A program made the position numbers and the translations under genes. Shown here in pieces: positions 42,365-50,686 of a stretch of 64,000 bases of DNA. Location: assembly GCA_016719895.1 (NCBI GenBank), contig JADJYG010000006.1:186001-250000 (forward strand), given 5' to 3'. The stretch's first letter is position 1; each line of letters begins with the position of its first letter. The notes under the pieces are model-generated. The model had not been told where the DNA came from. It saw only the letters and a list, made by a program, of their open reading frames with translations, and did no database searches. The stretch is from Saprospirales bacterium (GTDB lineage Bacteria > Bacteroidota > Bacteroidia > Chitinophagales > Saprospiraceae).

Positions 42365-43363
42365 ATGAAAAGCTTTCGGACAATATTACCCACCCAACGG
42401 GCGCCCTTCGCCCTGACCCACGCCGACCCGCTTCTGCTGGTTGGCTCCTGCTTCACCGAACATATCGGCGCCCGGCTGGCGGAAGCGAAGTTCGGGGTGC
42501 TGGCCAACCCCACCGGTATCCTCTACAACCCGGTGTCTATTGCCCGGGCGTTGGCTGCGTGGGGCGAATGTTCAATTCGCCCGGAAGAGCGCGTTGAAAA
42601 TTCGCTGCACCAACTCGATGGCTTGTGGCACAGTTGGGACCATCCAGGCGCCTTTTCACACCCCGACCGCGAAACGGCGCTTCAACAGATCGAAACGGCG
42701 CAACGGCAGGCCGCCGGATTTCTGCAAAACGCTTCCTGCCTGCTGCTTACTCTGGGCACTGCCGAGGTGTTCGAACTCCGGGACAACGGGCGCTTGGTAG
42801 CCAATAACCACAAAGCGCCTGCCGGCTGGTTTTCGCAGCGTCGCCTGAGCGTGGCCGAAACCGAACGGTCCCTGGCCAGCGTGTTGGATTGCCTGCACGC
42901 CCGGTTTCCCGGCCTGCGGGTGATCCTGACGGTGAGCCCGGTGCGGCATTTGCGCAACGGTTTTGTTGAAAACCAGCGCAGCAAGGCGACATTGGTGTTG
43001 GCTTGCGCGGAGTTGTGCGCGCAGTTTCCGTTTGTCTGGTATTTTCCGGCCTACGAGCTCCTGCTCGACGACCTCCGCGACTACCGTTTCTATGCCGCCG
43101 ATATGGCGCATCCCTCCGAAACGGCCGTGGACTATATCTGGACGTATTTTGCCGAAACCTTCTTCCCTGCAGCCACCAATGCCTTGCTGAAACAAATCGA
43201 AAAAATCGGGGCGGCGGCCCGGCACCGGCCGTTCCACCCCGGCACACCCGGGCACAGCGATTTTGCCCGGCGCCAGCTGGATGCGATCCATGCGCTGTTG
43301 CGAACACATCCGCAGCTCGATTTTTCAGAAGAAATTTCGCAGTTTCAGCAATATTACTCCTAA
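42365..43363 (+). CDS. GSCFA-domain protein (SGNH-like hydrolase)
   Basis: 332 residues from ATG 42365 (MKSFRTILPTQRAPF). The family-naming motif GSCFTEHIG is at 27-35. Also seen are NPTGILYNPVSI, LLTLGTAEVF and the C-terminal FYAADMAHPSETAVDYIWTYFAE, which supplies the late D-x-x-H of SGNH-type esterases. GSCFA proteins are widespread in Bacteroidota and Proteobacteria; the function is unproven but probably acyl hydrolysis on a glycan or lipid. No signal peptide. It is followed 35 bases later by an SDR gene in the same direction. Confidence 0.9.
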   Translation: MKSFRTILPTQRAPFALTHADPLLLVGSCFTEHIGARLAEAKFGVLANPTGILYNPVSIARALAAWGECSIRPEERVENSLHQLDGLWHSWDHPGAFSHPDRETALQQIETAQRQAAGFLQNASCLLLTLGTAEVFELRDNGRLVANNHKAPAGWFSQRRLSVAETERSLASVLDCLHARFPGLRVILTVSPVRHLRNGFVENQRSKATLVLACAELCAQFPFVWYFPAYELLLDDLRDYRFYAADMAHPSETAVDYIWTYFAETFFPAATNALLKQIEKIGAAARHRPFHPGTPGHSDFARRQLDAIHALLRTHPQLDFSEEISQFQQYYS

Positions 43364-43398
43364 ATTCGGGCATTCCCTCGCATCCTGACATCAAGCTT

Positions 43399-44184
43399 AT
43401 GAACCTTTCCCTGTACCAAAAAAATGCGCTCGTCGGCGGCGCCAGCGCCGGAATCGGCCGCGCCGTAGCCATCGAACTGGCCGCACTCGGCGCCAACGTC
43501 ACCCTGGTCGCCCGCACCGAAAGCACCCTCCGGCAGGCAGTGGGTGCGCTGGATACCAGCCAGGGCCAGCAACACGGTTACCTGATCGCTGATTTTGACG
43601 ACAGCCAAATACTGCTCGTCAAAGTCGGCGAACTGCTGCGCCGCCACCCCATTCATATCCTGGTTAACAACACGGGCGGCCCCCCGGGCGGCCCGATTAC
43701 GGAGGCTTTGCCGGAAGAGTTCCTCCGGGCCTACCACAACCACCTCATCTGCAATCAATTGTTGGCGCAGGCCGTCTTGCCCGGTATGAAGGCGGCCGGT
43801 TTCGGCCGCATCATCAATATCATCAGCACCTCGGTAAAAGAACCGCTCGAAAACCTCGGAGTGTCCAACACCACCCGGTGGGCAGTAGCCTCCTGGGCTA
43901 AAACCTGGGCCAATGAGTCGGGCCGCTTGGGCGTCACGGTAAACAATGTATTGCCTGGTTTCACCCAAACCGATCGCCTGAAAGAAATCATCGAAAAGCG
44001 CGCTGCTGCCACTAACCGGGCCGTGGCCGACATGGAAAACCAGCTCAGAAACCAGGTGCCGTTGCAACGCTTCGCCGATCCCGCAGAGGTGGCGGCAGCT
44101 GTGGCATTCCTCGCCAGCCCGGCTGCGGCGTATATCAACGGTGTAAACTTGCCAGTAGACGGCGGGCGCACTCGAAGCTTGTGA
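43399..44184 (+). CDS. short-chain dehydrogenase/reductase with altered catalytic residues
   Basis: 261 residues from ATG 43399. Rossmann motif GGASAGIGRA (13-22), structural NNTGGPPGG in place of NNAG (90-98), and a catalytic Ser in STS (143-145). The usual YxxxK is replaced: the aligned residues are SNTTR (Ser156 and Arg160). This variant occurs in a known FabG-like subgroup that keeps the fold but lacks a canonical tetrad, so the reaction is uncertain. The C-terminus VNLPVDGGRTRSL is typical. It is co-directional with the GSCFA gene (35-base gap). Strong fold assignment, weak function. Confidence 0.85.
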   Translation: MNLSLYQKNALVGGASAGIGRAVAIELAALGANVTLVARTESTLRQAVGALDTSQGQQHGYLIADFDDSQILLVKVGELLRRHPIHILVNNTGGPPGGPITEALPEEFLRAYHNHLICNQLLAQAVLPGMKAAGFGRIINIISTSVKEPLENLGVSNTTRWAVASWAKTWANESGRLGVTVNNVLPGFTQTDRLKEIIEKRAAATNRAVADMENQLRNQVPLQRFADPAEVAAAVAFLASPAAAYINGVNLPVDGGRTRSL

Positions 44185-44201
44185 TGGGGCAGAGAGGGGG
44201 C

Positions 44202-44232
44202 AAAAAAAAGGCCGTTCAGTTCAGAACGGCCG
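44202..44232 (-). terminator. Rho-independent terminator of the ECF sigma gene
   Basis: The inverted repeat GGCCGTTC (44210-44217) / GAACGGCC (44224-44231), read on the minus strand, is followed by a run of seven or eight T at 44209-44202, 33 bases after the sigma factor stop. This is the best intrinsic terminator in the window. It may also stop the convergent SDR transcript. Confidence 0.85.
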
Positions 44233-44264
44233 GAAAACGAATGAAAGCGCGTGTCGATGACACG

Positions 44265-44783
44265 TTAATTTGGCTGGAACCCGTAGTTGGACATGATCTT
44301 ATCTTTCAACTCTTTGCGGGCAAAGAAAATACGGCTTTTAACCGTACCCAGCGGCAGGGCCAATTCGTCGGCGATTTCCTGGTATTTGAACCCCTCGAAG
44401 TGCATCAAAAAGGGTACCCGTATGCTGTCGTCCAGTGCCGCTACCATGGCATTCAATTCTTTCAGTAAAATTCCGCCTTCAGCTGCATTAGCGGTGGCGT
44501 GGCTGCCCGAATTCAGGTAAAATTGATTATCGGTAGTATCCAGAATGGTGTTGGCTTTCACCTTTTTCCGGTAGTTGTTGATAAAGATGTTCTTCATGAT
44601 CGTGAACATCCAGGCTTTGAAATTCGTACCGGCCTGAAACTTTTCCCGGTTTGACAACGCACGAAACGTCGTCTCCTGGTACAAATCCTTGGCATCCTCG
44701 CTGTTCTTTGTCAGGTTGTAGGCGAATGAATGCAACAATGCCGTCAATCCACTGAGTTTACTATTGAATTCCATGCTTGTCAT
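44265..44783 (-). CDS. ECF-type sigma-70 factor
   Basis: 172 residues. Region 2 spans LLHSFAYNLTKNSEDAKDLYQET and KFQAGTNFKAWMFTIMKNIFINNYRK (recognition of the -10 and core RNA polymerase). Region 4 spans ALDDSIRVPFLMHFEGFKYQEIADELALPLGTVKSRIFFARKEL with the helix-turn-helix EIADELALPLGTVKSR. This matches the common Bacteroidota ECF type without a linked anti-sigma factor. None is encoded next to it. It has a strong housekeeping-type promoter (44815-44846) and an intrinsic terminator. PorX lies 2.7 kb downstream on the opposite strand; in Porphyromonas PorX works with an ECF factor (SigP), but linkage here is only suggestive. Confidence 0.93.
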   Translation of the reverse strand: MTSMEFNSKLSGLTALLHSFAYNLTKNSEDAKDLYQETTFRALSNREKFQAGTNFKAWMFTIMKNIFINNYRKKVKANTILDTTDNQFYLNSGSHATANAAEGGILLKELNAMVAALDDSIRVPFLMHFEGFKYQEIADELALPLGTVKSRIFFARKELKDKIMSNYGFQPN

Positions 44784-45156
44784 GGCGATCTGCTTTAAGT
44801 TTTTTTTGATGCCTCAAAGGTATGCACTTGTTTAACTTATTTCCAATACCTGTTAAACATTTAAATGTTAATTTTTGACAAATATAGATGTTGGTACATT
44901 TAGTTATTTAATAAAATATTGATTTTAAAATACTTACACTATTTAGATGTGATCTAATATTTTTTTTATTTTCAAAATTAATTGAAAGGTTAGAATATCG
45001 ATCAGCCTTTTAATATTCCTATCCGACCGTGCATTAACAGCGTTCAGCCGATTTTTTTACATTTGTACAACAAATACGCCCCTGGAGGTTCCCCGCAATC
45101 CCTTCTCCCAAAACTGGCCCAGTCATCTTAACTGTTCACCAAATGATATTACACTT
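44784..45156. other. AT-rich divergent intergenic region
   Basis: This region is strikingly AT-rich compared with the rest of the window, mostly between 44815 and 45010. It contains the ECF promoter (44815-44846), a 14-base palindrome AACATTTAAATGTT (44856-44869), two TAGATGT words and a -7-like TACATTTG at 45058-45065 for the cytochrome gene. No gene or RNA is recognised. It is a plausible regulator-binding region. Confidence 0.6.
44815..44846 (-). promoter_or_regulatory. promoter of the ECF sigma factor gene
   Basis: On the minus strand TTGG (44846-44843) is followed after 20 bases by TACCTTTG (44822-44815), matching the Bacteroidota -33/-7 consensus. The start codon is 31 bases downstream. 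Confidence 0.65.
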
Positions 45157-46131
45157 ATGAAACGTGCGTTGAAAATCATTGGAATCCTCATTGGTTTACT
45201 GGTACTGGCGGTTGGGGGCTTTGCGGCATACATTGCGCTCAAAGGCATACCACACTACCCCGTAAACATGCCGGCGGAAATCGCCTCGCTGCAGGTCCCA
45301 CGCGACAGTGTGCGGGTGGCCCGAGGCGCTAAAATTGCCACGCTTTTGTGCAACGAATGCCATAGGGGAAAAGACGGGCGGCTGGTGGGGATTATTATGG
45401 CCGACGTACCAAAAGAATTTGGAACCATCGCTTCCTACAACATCACGCAGGACCCGGTACACGGCATCGGCGCCTGGTCAGATGGCGAGTTATATTATTT
45501 TTTGCGCACCGGCATCCGAAAAGACGGCAGCTGGGCGCCACCTTACATGCCCAAGTTTCCACTGATGGCCAATGAAGATGTTTATTCTATTATCGCATGG
45601 CTACGCTCCAGTGATCCCATATTGGCTGCCGATCTGCGGGAAAATCCGCCGAATAACCCCAATTTCCTGGTCAAGTTCCTCTCCAACACAGTCTTCAACC
45701 CGCCCCCCCTGCCGCAGCAGACGATCGCTATTCCCGACACTGCTAACCAGGTTGCTTTTGGCCGGTACGTGGCCGACGCCCTTTGCGCCTGCTACGGCTG
45801 CCACTCGGCCGATTTTAAAACCATGGATATCCAGACGCCGGAAAACAGCGCCGGTTTCTACGGCGGCGGCAATCCGGTGCTGGACAAAGAAGGCAGAACC
45901 GTCCCGTCGGCAAACATTACCATAGACAAGGAAACCGGCATCGGCAACTGGACCCAGCAACAATTTTACGAAGCCGTCAAATTCAATAAAAACCCCCGGG
46001 GCGGCCCATTGTATTACCCCATGTTTCCGCATACCACTCTGAGCGACACAGAAGTAAACGCCATATGGGCATACCTGCAAACGGTGCCGCCCATCAAAAA
46101 CCAGATCAAGCGGTTTGCATTGAGTGATTGA
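45157..46131 (+). CDS. diheme c-type cytochrome, membrane-anchored
   Basis: 324 residues. One N-terminal helix (about 7-28) acts as anchor or uncleaved signal. Two heme attachment motifs are seen: CNECH (65-69) and CYGCH (212-216). Possible distal methionines are in PYMPKFPLM and YYPMFPHTTL. The two halves are duplicated cytochrome c domains, each about 130 residues. It is a periplasmic electron carrier or the cytochrome subunit of a dehydrogenase; similar proteins accompany gluconate/alcohol or PQQ-type enzymes, none of which is next to it. It has its own upstream region and an end that overlaps a hairpin. Confidence 0.9.
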   Translation: MKRALKIIGILIGLLVLAVGGFAAYIALKGIPHYPVNMPAEIASLQVPRDSVRVARGAKIATLLCNECHRGKDGRLVGIIMADVPKEFGTIASYNITQDPVHGIGAWSDGELYYFLRTGIRKDGSWAPPYMPKFPLMANEDVYSIIAWLRSSDPILAADLRENPPNNPNFLVKFLSNTVFNPPPLPQQTIAIPDTANQVAFGRYVADALCACYGCHSADFKTMDIQTPENSAGFYGGGNPVLDKEGRTVPSANITIDKETGIGNWTQQQFYEAVKFNKNPRGGPLYYPMFPHTTLSDTEVNAIWAYLQTVPPIKNQIKRFALSD

Positions 46132-46137
46132 CTCAAT
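46119..46137. terminator. small hairpin across the cytochrome stop codon
   Basis: ATTGAGT (46119-46125) / ACTCAAT (46131-46137) is a perfect 7-bp stem with loop GATTG. It lies between two convergent genes only 9 bases apart and could serve both, but no T-run follows. Confidence 0.35.
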
Positions 46138-46140
46138 CAT

Positions 46141-47349
46141 TCAATATAACGACTTGGGGTAACAAATAAAATATTTAGTCACCACCTGCGTATAGAGCGG
46201 CACATCCGAACACTCGTCGATCGGGAGTACGCGGCCGTCTTTAAACAGGATGTTGATCTTTTCTTCTGCGGCATCGTAAGCCTGATTGCTTTCACTGCCG
46301 GTAAAAACCAGGTGCCCGAGTGGCGCTTCGGGCCCGAATGCCTGGAGCGCCAGGGCACGGATGTGGGCAAGGTAATCAGCCTCCACGGGCACCGTTCGCC
46401 ATTCCAGCCGGAATAATTTCCGGTCGAGCAGGCCCGCGGCCAGCGTCGCCAACACCGGATCGCCGGCATCCCGCCAGGCTTTGATAGCGGCGGCAATATC
46501 CACGTCGTCGAGCCGGGCAAAATGTTCCAGAAAGGCCTGCTCCGGAGCTTGTCCGGAAGTATCCCGGTACAAAAACCAGCGCAGGTGCCGCGACGCTTCC
46601 AGTTGCACCCCGGCCAGCGCCAGTTCGCGGGCCCGGCGCAGCAGGTGTACCACCATTTGTTCGGCCGACACGTTGGTTTTGTGCAGATACACCTGCCAGT
46701 ACATCAGCCGGCGGGCAATCAGGAATTTTTCAATGCTGTAAATACCCTTTTCCTCTACCACCAGCGCGCCATCGTGCACGGCCAGCATCTTGATGATCCG
46801 GTCGTATCCGATCACCCCTTCCGATACGCCGGTGAAAAAACTGTCGCGGTTCAGATAATCCATCCGGTCCATATCCAGCTGCCCCGAAACGAGCTGGTGC
46901 AAAAATTGCTTCGGATACCGGTCGGTGAAAATTTGAATGGCCAGGTCGAGTTGCCCGTCAAATTGCCGGTTCAGGGCTTCCATAAACAGGAGCGACAATT
47001 GCTCGTGGTGCAGATCTACAATGGCATGTTCCAGGGCATGCGAATAGGGGCCGTGGCCGATGTCGTGCAACAAAATGGCTGCACATACCGCTTTAGCCTC
47101 GGCCTCGGTGATGTCGGTACCCTTGTGGCGCAGTACGTCGATCGCCTGCTGCATCAGGTGCAGGGCGCCCAATGCGTGATGAAAGCGGGTATGCAAGGCG
47201 CCCGGGTATACGTAATGCGCCAGGCCTACCTGCCGGATACGGCGCAGGCGTTGAAAATAGGGGTGATCGACTAAATCGAGCAACAACCCATGGGGAACAG
47301 ATACGAAACCGTAAACCGGATCGTTGAAGATTTTTCGCTTGGTGTGCAT
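46141..47349 (-). CDS. HD-domain phosphohydrolase (YwfO/dGTPase-like)
   Basis: 402 residues from ATG 47349 (MHTKRKIFNDPVYGFV); 47370 would add seven residues. The start KIFNDPVYGFVSVP is conserved in this family. The HD metal motif is His57 region in TRFHHALGALHL and His95-Asp96 in LLHDIGHGPYSHALEH, followed by the later MDRMDYLNRDSFFTGV. The C-terminal third is family-specific. The reaction is phosphate or triphosphate removal from a nucleotide, in the manner of dGTPase. Cytosolic. It is divergent from the porX gene. Confidence 0.9.
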   Translation of the reverse strand: MHTKRKIFNDPVYGFVSVPHGLLLDLVDHPYFQRLRRIRQVGLAHYVYPGALHTRFHHALGALHLMQQAIDVLRHKGTDITEAEAKAVCAAILLHDIGHGPYSHALEHAIVDLHHEQLSLLFMEALNRQFDGQLDLAIQIFTDRYPKQFLHQLVSGQLDMDRMDYLNRDSFFTGVSEGVIGYDRIIKMLAVHDGALVVEEKGIYSIEKFLIARRLMYWQVYLHKTNVSAEQMVVHLLRRARELALAGVQLEASRHLRWFLYRDTSGQAPEQAFLEHFARLDDVDIAAAIKAWRDAGDPVLATLAAGLLDRKLFRLEWRTVPVEADYLAHIRALALQAFGPEAPLGHLVFTGSESNQAYDAAEEKINILFKDGRVLPIDECSDVPLYTQVVTKYFICYPKSLY

Positions 47350-47451
47350 ATTCTCCATATCAACAGGCAAAGGTGCAAATTTGGCAGGGTGTTTTCGCTA
47401 AACAAACGGAACGCCTACCTTAGCCGGCGAATAGTGCGTTTAACTTCAATT

Positions 47452-49011
47452 ATGGACAAAATTAAAATTCTCTGGGCCGACGACGAGATCGACATGCTCA
47501 AACCGCACCTTTTGTTTCTGCAGTCGAAAGGTTACGACGTGGTGACCGCCACCAATGGCCACGATGCCGTTGAAATATTCCTGGAAGAAGGCAATGTAAT
47601 CGACGTCGTTTTTCTCGACGAAACCATGCCCGGCCTCACCGGCCTGGAAACGCTGCCCAAAATAAAAGAAATCAACGCGCACGTGCCAGTGGTCATGATC
47701 ACCAAAAATGAAGCCGAACACGTGATGGAAGAAGCCATCGGCGCGCAAATCTCGGATTACCTCATCAAACCCGTCAACCCCAACCAAATCCTGCTGACGC
47801 TCAAAAAAATTATCGACAACAAACGCCTGGTTCGGGAAAAAACCGCCCTCGACTACCAGCAGGACTACCGCCAGATGTTTATGCAGATCACCGGCGGACT
47901 CAACCACGAAGAGTGGGTGGAAGCCTACCGGCGTATTGTCAACTGGGAATTGCGCCTCGACGCCAACCAGGCCGAAGTGGGCGACATCCTGGCCCAGCAA
48001 AAACAGCAGGCTAATATCGAGTTCAGCAAATACGTCGTGCGAAATTATTTCGACTGGGTCGACAAAAACAAAGAGATCGGCCCCATCATGTCGCACTCCC
48101 TGCTGCGCAAACGCGTATTCCCGCATATTGGCAACGGCGTCCCGACTATCCTGATCTTGCTCGACAACCTGCGCTACGACCAGTGGAAAGTGATCGAGCC
48201 GTTTATAAACGAACTGTTCCGCACCGAAAACGAAAGCTATTTCTTCAGCATTCTCCCCACCGCCACCCAATACAGCCGCAATGCCATCTTCGCCGGCATG
48301 ATGCCCGTCGATATCGAAGCAGCTTTCCCCGACAAGTGGAAAAACGACATGGACGAGGGCGGAAAAAACCTGTTTGAGGACTTTTTCCTCGGGAAACAGA
48401 TCGAACGCATTTTCCGAAAAGGTATCAAATGGGACTATGCGAAGGTCACCAACGTCGGGCATGGCAAAGAACTCAACGACAATATCCTGAACTACCTGAA
48501 AAACGACCTCACCGTCATCGTGTATAATTTCATCGACATGCTGTCGCACGCCCGTACGGAAATGGAAGTGCTCAAAGAACTGGCCGGCGACGAGCGCGCT
48601 TACCGCTCGCTCACGCGCTCGTGGTTCCTGCACAGCCCGCTTTGGACGGCCCTGCAGCGCCTCGAAGGCCGCGAGGTGCAGTTGTTCGTCACCACCGATC
48701 ACGGCACCATCCGCGTGCAATCGCCTTCCCGGGTGGTGGGCGACCGCGAAACCACCACCAACCTGCGCTACAAGGTGGGCCGCAACCTGCAGTACGAAAA
48801 ACGCGACGTGCTCGAAATACGCGACCCCAAACAGGCCGGCCTGCCGCGCCCCAACGTAAGCTCTGCCTTTATTTTTGCCAAGGAGGACTACTTTTTTCTC
48901 TACCCCAACAACTACAACCAATACCACAACTACTACAAAAATACCTTCCAGCACGGCGGTATCAGCCTGGAGGAAATGATTTGCCCGGTGGTGCGGTTGC
49001 GCTCGAAGTGA
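47452..49011 (+). CDS. porX: PorX, type IX secretion two-component response regulator with PglZ domain
   Basis: 519 residues from ATG 47452 (MDKIKILWADDE). The receiver domain (1-120) has Asp10/Asp11, phospho-acceptor Asp56 in VVFLDETMP and Lys106 in YLIKPVNP. After a helical linker (about 125-205), an alkaline-phosphatase-superfamily PglZ domain (about 205-519) shows LLDNLRYDQW, NFIDMLSHAR, VTTDHGTIRV and FQHGGISLEEMICPVV. In Porphyromonas and Flavobacterium PorX, phosphorylated by PorY, controls type IX secretion genes and has phosphodiesterase activity. No porY or other T9SS structural gene adjoins it. A -7-like TACCTTAG lies at 47416-47423, giving a short leader. Confidence 0.95.
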   Translation: MDKIKILWADDEIDMLKPHLLFLQSKGYDVVTATNGHDAVEIFLEEGNVIDVVFLDETMPGLTGLETLPKIKEINAHVPVVMITKNEAEHVMEEAIGAQISDYLIKPVNPNQILLTLKKIIDNKRLVREKTALDYQQDYRQMFMQITGGLNHEEWVEAYRRIVNWELRLDANQAEVGDILAQQKQQANIEFSKYVVRNYFDWVDKNKEIGPIMSHSLLRKRVFPHIGNGVPTILILLDNLRYDQWKVIEPFINELFRTENESYFFSILPTATQYSRNAIFAGMMPVDIEAAFPDKWKNDMDEGGKNLFEDFFLGKQIERIFRKGIKWDYAKVTNVGHGKELNDNILNYLKNDLTVIVYNFIDMLSHARTEMEVLKELAGDERAYRSLTRSWFLHSPLWTALQRLEGREVQLFVTTDHGTIRVQSPSRVVGDRETTTNLRYKVGRNLQYEKRDVLEIRDPKQAGLPRPNVSSAFIFAKEDYFFLYPNNYNQYHNYYKNTFQHGGISLEEMICPVVRLRSK

Positions 49012-49086
49012 AAAATGGCCGGTTCCCTCCTGGTTCTGGCAGGAATCGTATTTTTGTCGCTTTAAAAAAATTAAAAAACACTGGTC

Positions 49087-49602
49087 ATGGCTATAGCGAA
49101 ACCGTTCAATCTCCAAAAGTGGATTCAAGAAAACCGCCACTTGCTGCAACCGCCCGTAGGCAACAAGCAGATTTACGTCGAAAACGACGACTTTATCGTC
49201 ATGATCGTCGGGGGCCCCAACGGCCGTAAAGACTACCATTGGGAGGAGGGCGAGGAGCTGTTTTACCAGCTGGAAGGCGATGTCCAGGTCAAAATCATCA
49301 ACGACGACGGTGCCCCCGAAACCATCGATATTCGCGAAGGCGAGATGTTTCTGCTGCCCGCCCGCGTACCGCATTCCCCCCAGCGCCCCGCCAACACCGT
49401 GGGCTTGGTTATCGAGCGGACGCGCCATGCCGGCGAAGTAGACAAACTCCTGTGGTTTTGTGAACGCTGCGGCGAAAAACTGCATGAGGCCGGCTTCCCC
49501 CTCAAAGATATCGGTACCCAGATCAAAGCCGCCATTGAAGCTTATAAGGCCGATGAGGCTGCCCGCACCTGTACCCATTGTGGCGCTATGATGCAGATAT
49601 GA
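49087..49602 (+). CDS. nbaC: 3-hydroxyanthranilate 3,4-dioxygenase
   Basis: 171 residues, a single cupin. Catalytic Fe ligands His51 and Glu57 (DYHWEEGEELFYQ) and His96 (RVPHSPQR) are present; Cys125-Cys128 and Cys162-Cys165 form the second, rubredoxin-like iron site of bacterial enzymes, at the same numbering I recall for the Cupriavidus enzyme. It converts 3-hydroxyanthranilate to aminocarboxymuconate semialdehyde in the kynurenine route to quinolinate/NAD or in tryptophan degradation. The other pathway genes are not in this window. It follows porX by 75 bases with no clear terminator. Confidence 0.95.
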   Translation: MAIAKPFNLQKWIQENRHLLQPPVGNKQIYVENDDFIVMIVGGPNGRKDYHWEEGEELFYQLEGDVQVKIINDDGAPETIDIREGEMFLLPARVPHSPQRPANTVGLVIERTRHAGEVDKLLWFCERCGEKLHEAGFPLKDIGTQIKAAIEAYKADEAARTCTHCGAMMQI

Positions 49603-49615
49603 GCGCGTATGCCGG

Positions 49616-50569
49616 TCATTTAATCTCCTTCCAGCGCTCCCAATAATTCTGGTCCTCCACCTCCTCCAAAATACCCAGGTAGTTGGAATACCGCAGCGCG
49701 CTCAGCTCGCCCGTTTCCACGGCTTTCCGCACGGCGCAGCCCGGCTCCTGTCGGTGCAGGCACGAGGCGCCAAATTTGCATTGATCAGACAGGCGGAAAA
49801 ACTCGCGGTAACAATGCGCCACATTCTGCGGGTCTTTGTTGTTGAACCCCAGCATTTTGAGGCCCGGCGTGTCGATGATGTAGCCGCCGAAGTCGAGGTC
49901 GAGCATTTCGGCAAAGGTGGTAGTGTGCTGCCCCTTGCCGGAATAATCGCTGATTTCACCGGTGCGCAATTCCAATTGCGGCTGAATGGCGTTGATCAGG
50001 CTGCTTTTCCCCACACCCGACTGGCCGCTGAGCAGGGTGGTTTTGTCTTTTAACACCTCTCGGAACGCCTCGAGTCCTTTCCGGTCCGCCACCGAGGTAG
50101 CCAACACCGTGTAGCCGATCTTTTCGTATAGCGCTTTCATGGCAAAAAAGGTGCTCACATCCTCCTCCTCATACAGGTCGCCTTTGTTGAACACGATCGT
50201 CACGGGTATTTCGTGCGGTTCGGTCATGAGCAAAAAACGGTCGATGAACCCCGGCTTCAGGTTGGGGTGTACCACGGTCACGATCAGGACGGCCTGGTCG
50301 ATATTGGCTGCCAGCAAGTGCAGGTCGTGTTTGCGCCGGGGCGATTGGCGCACCACAAAGTTTCGGCGGGGCAAAATCTTCTTGATCATGCCCTGGCTAT
50401 CCCGCTCGATGTCCACCTCCACGCGGTCGCCCACGGCCACGGGGTTGGTGAGCGGCACGTCGTCCAGTCGAAATTTTCCGACAATCCGGCATTGCAACAC
50501 CGCGTCGCCCGCGTCGGGGCGTACGTTGTACCAGCTGCCGGTCGATTTAATTACTGTTCCTGTTTGCAT
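49616..50569 (-). CDS. rsgA: ribosome small-subunit-dependent GTPase RsgA
   Basis: 317 residues from ATG 50569 (MQTGTVIKSTGSWYNV); the longer frame to 50611 overlaps the promoter. An N-terminal OB domain, a circularly permuted GTPase with G4 NKGD (128-131), G1 GQSGVGKSS (182-190) and G3 DTPG (233-236), and a zinc knuckle with Cys264, Cys270, His272 and Cys278 are all seen. RsgA checks late assembly of the 30S subunit and releases RbfA. It is convergent with the dioxygenase gene (13 bases). Confidence 0.96.
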   Translation of the reverse strand: MQTGTVIKSTGSWYNVRPDAGDAVLQCRIVGKFRLDDVPLTNPVAVGDRVEVDIERDSQGMIKKILPRRNFVVRQSPRRKHDLHLLAANIDQAVLIVTVVHPNLKPGFIDRFLLMTEPHEIPVTIVFNKGDLYEEEDVSTFFAMKALYEKIGYTVLATSVADRKGLEAFREVLKDKTTLLSGQSGVGKSSLINAIQPQLELRTGEISDYSGKGQHTTTFAEMLDLDFGGYIIDTPGLKMLGFNNKDPQNVAHCYREFFRLSDQCKFGASCLHRQEPGCAVRKAVETGELSALRYSNYLGILEEVEDQNYWERWKEIK

Positions 50570-50580
50570 GATAATAGCGG

Positions 50581-50612
50581 CAAATGTATCCGTTCGAAAA
50601 CCGAACTTCAAA
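50581..50612 (-). promoter_or_regulatory. promoter of rsgA
   Basis: On the minus strand TTTG (50612-50609) is followed after 20 bases by TACATTTG (50588-50581). The start codon at 50569 is only 11 bases further, so the mRNA leader would be very short. Confidence 0.6.
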
Positions 50613-50686
50613 ACACCGGAATTTTTTCCCGCGGGAAAAAACCAATCTGCGTTCCGCGCGATCCGCGGGAAAAAACTCCGAATTTT

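Noticed and set aside
47446..49578. 710-codon minus-strand ORF antisense to porX and the dioxygenase
   Set aside because: It lies opposite two confidently identified genes; its His/Phe/Val-rich composition is typical of an antisense shadow in this codon usage.
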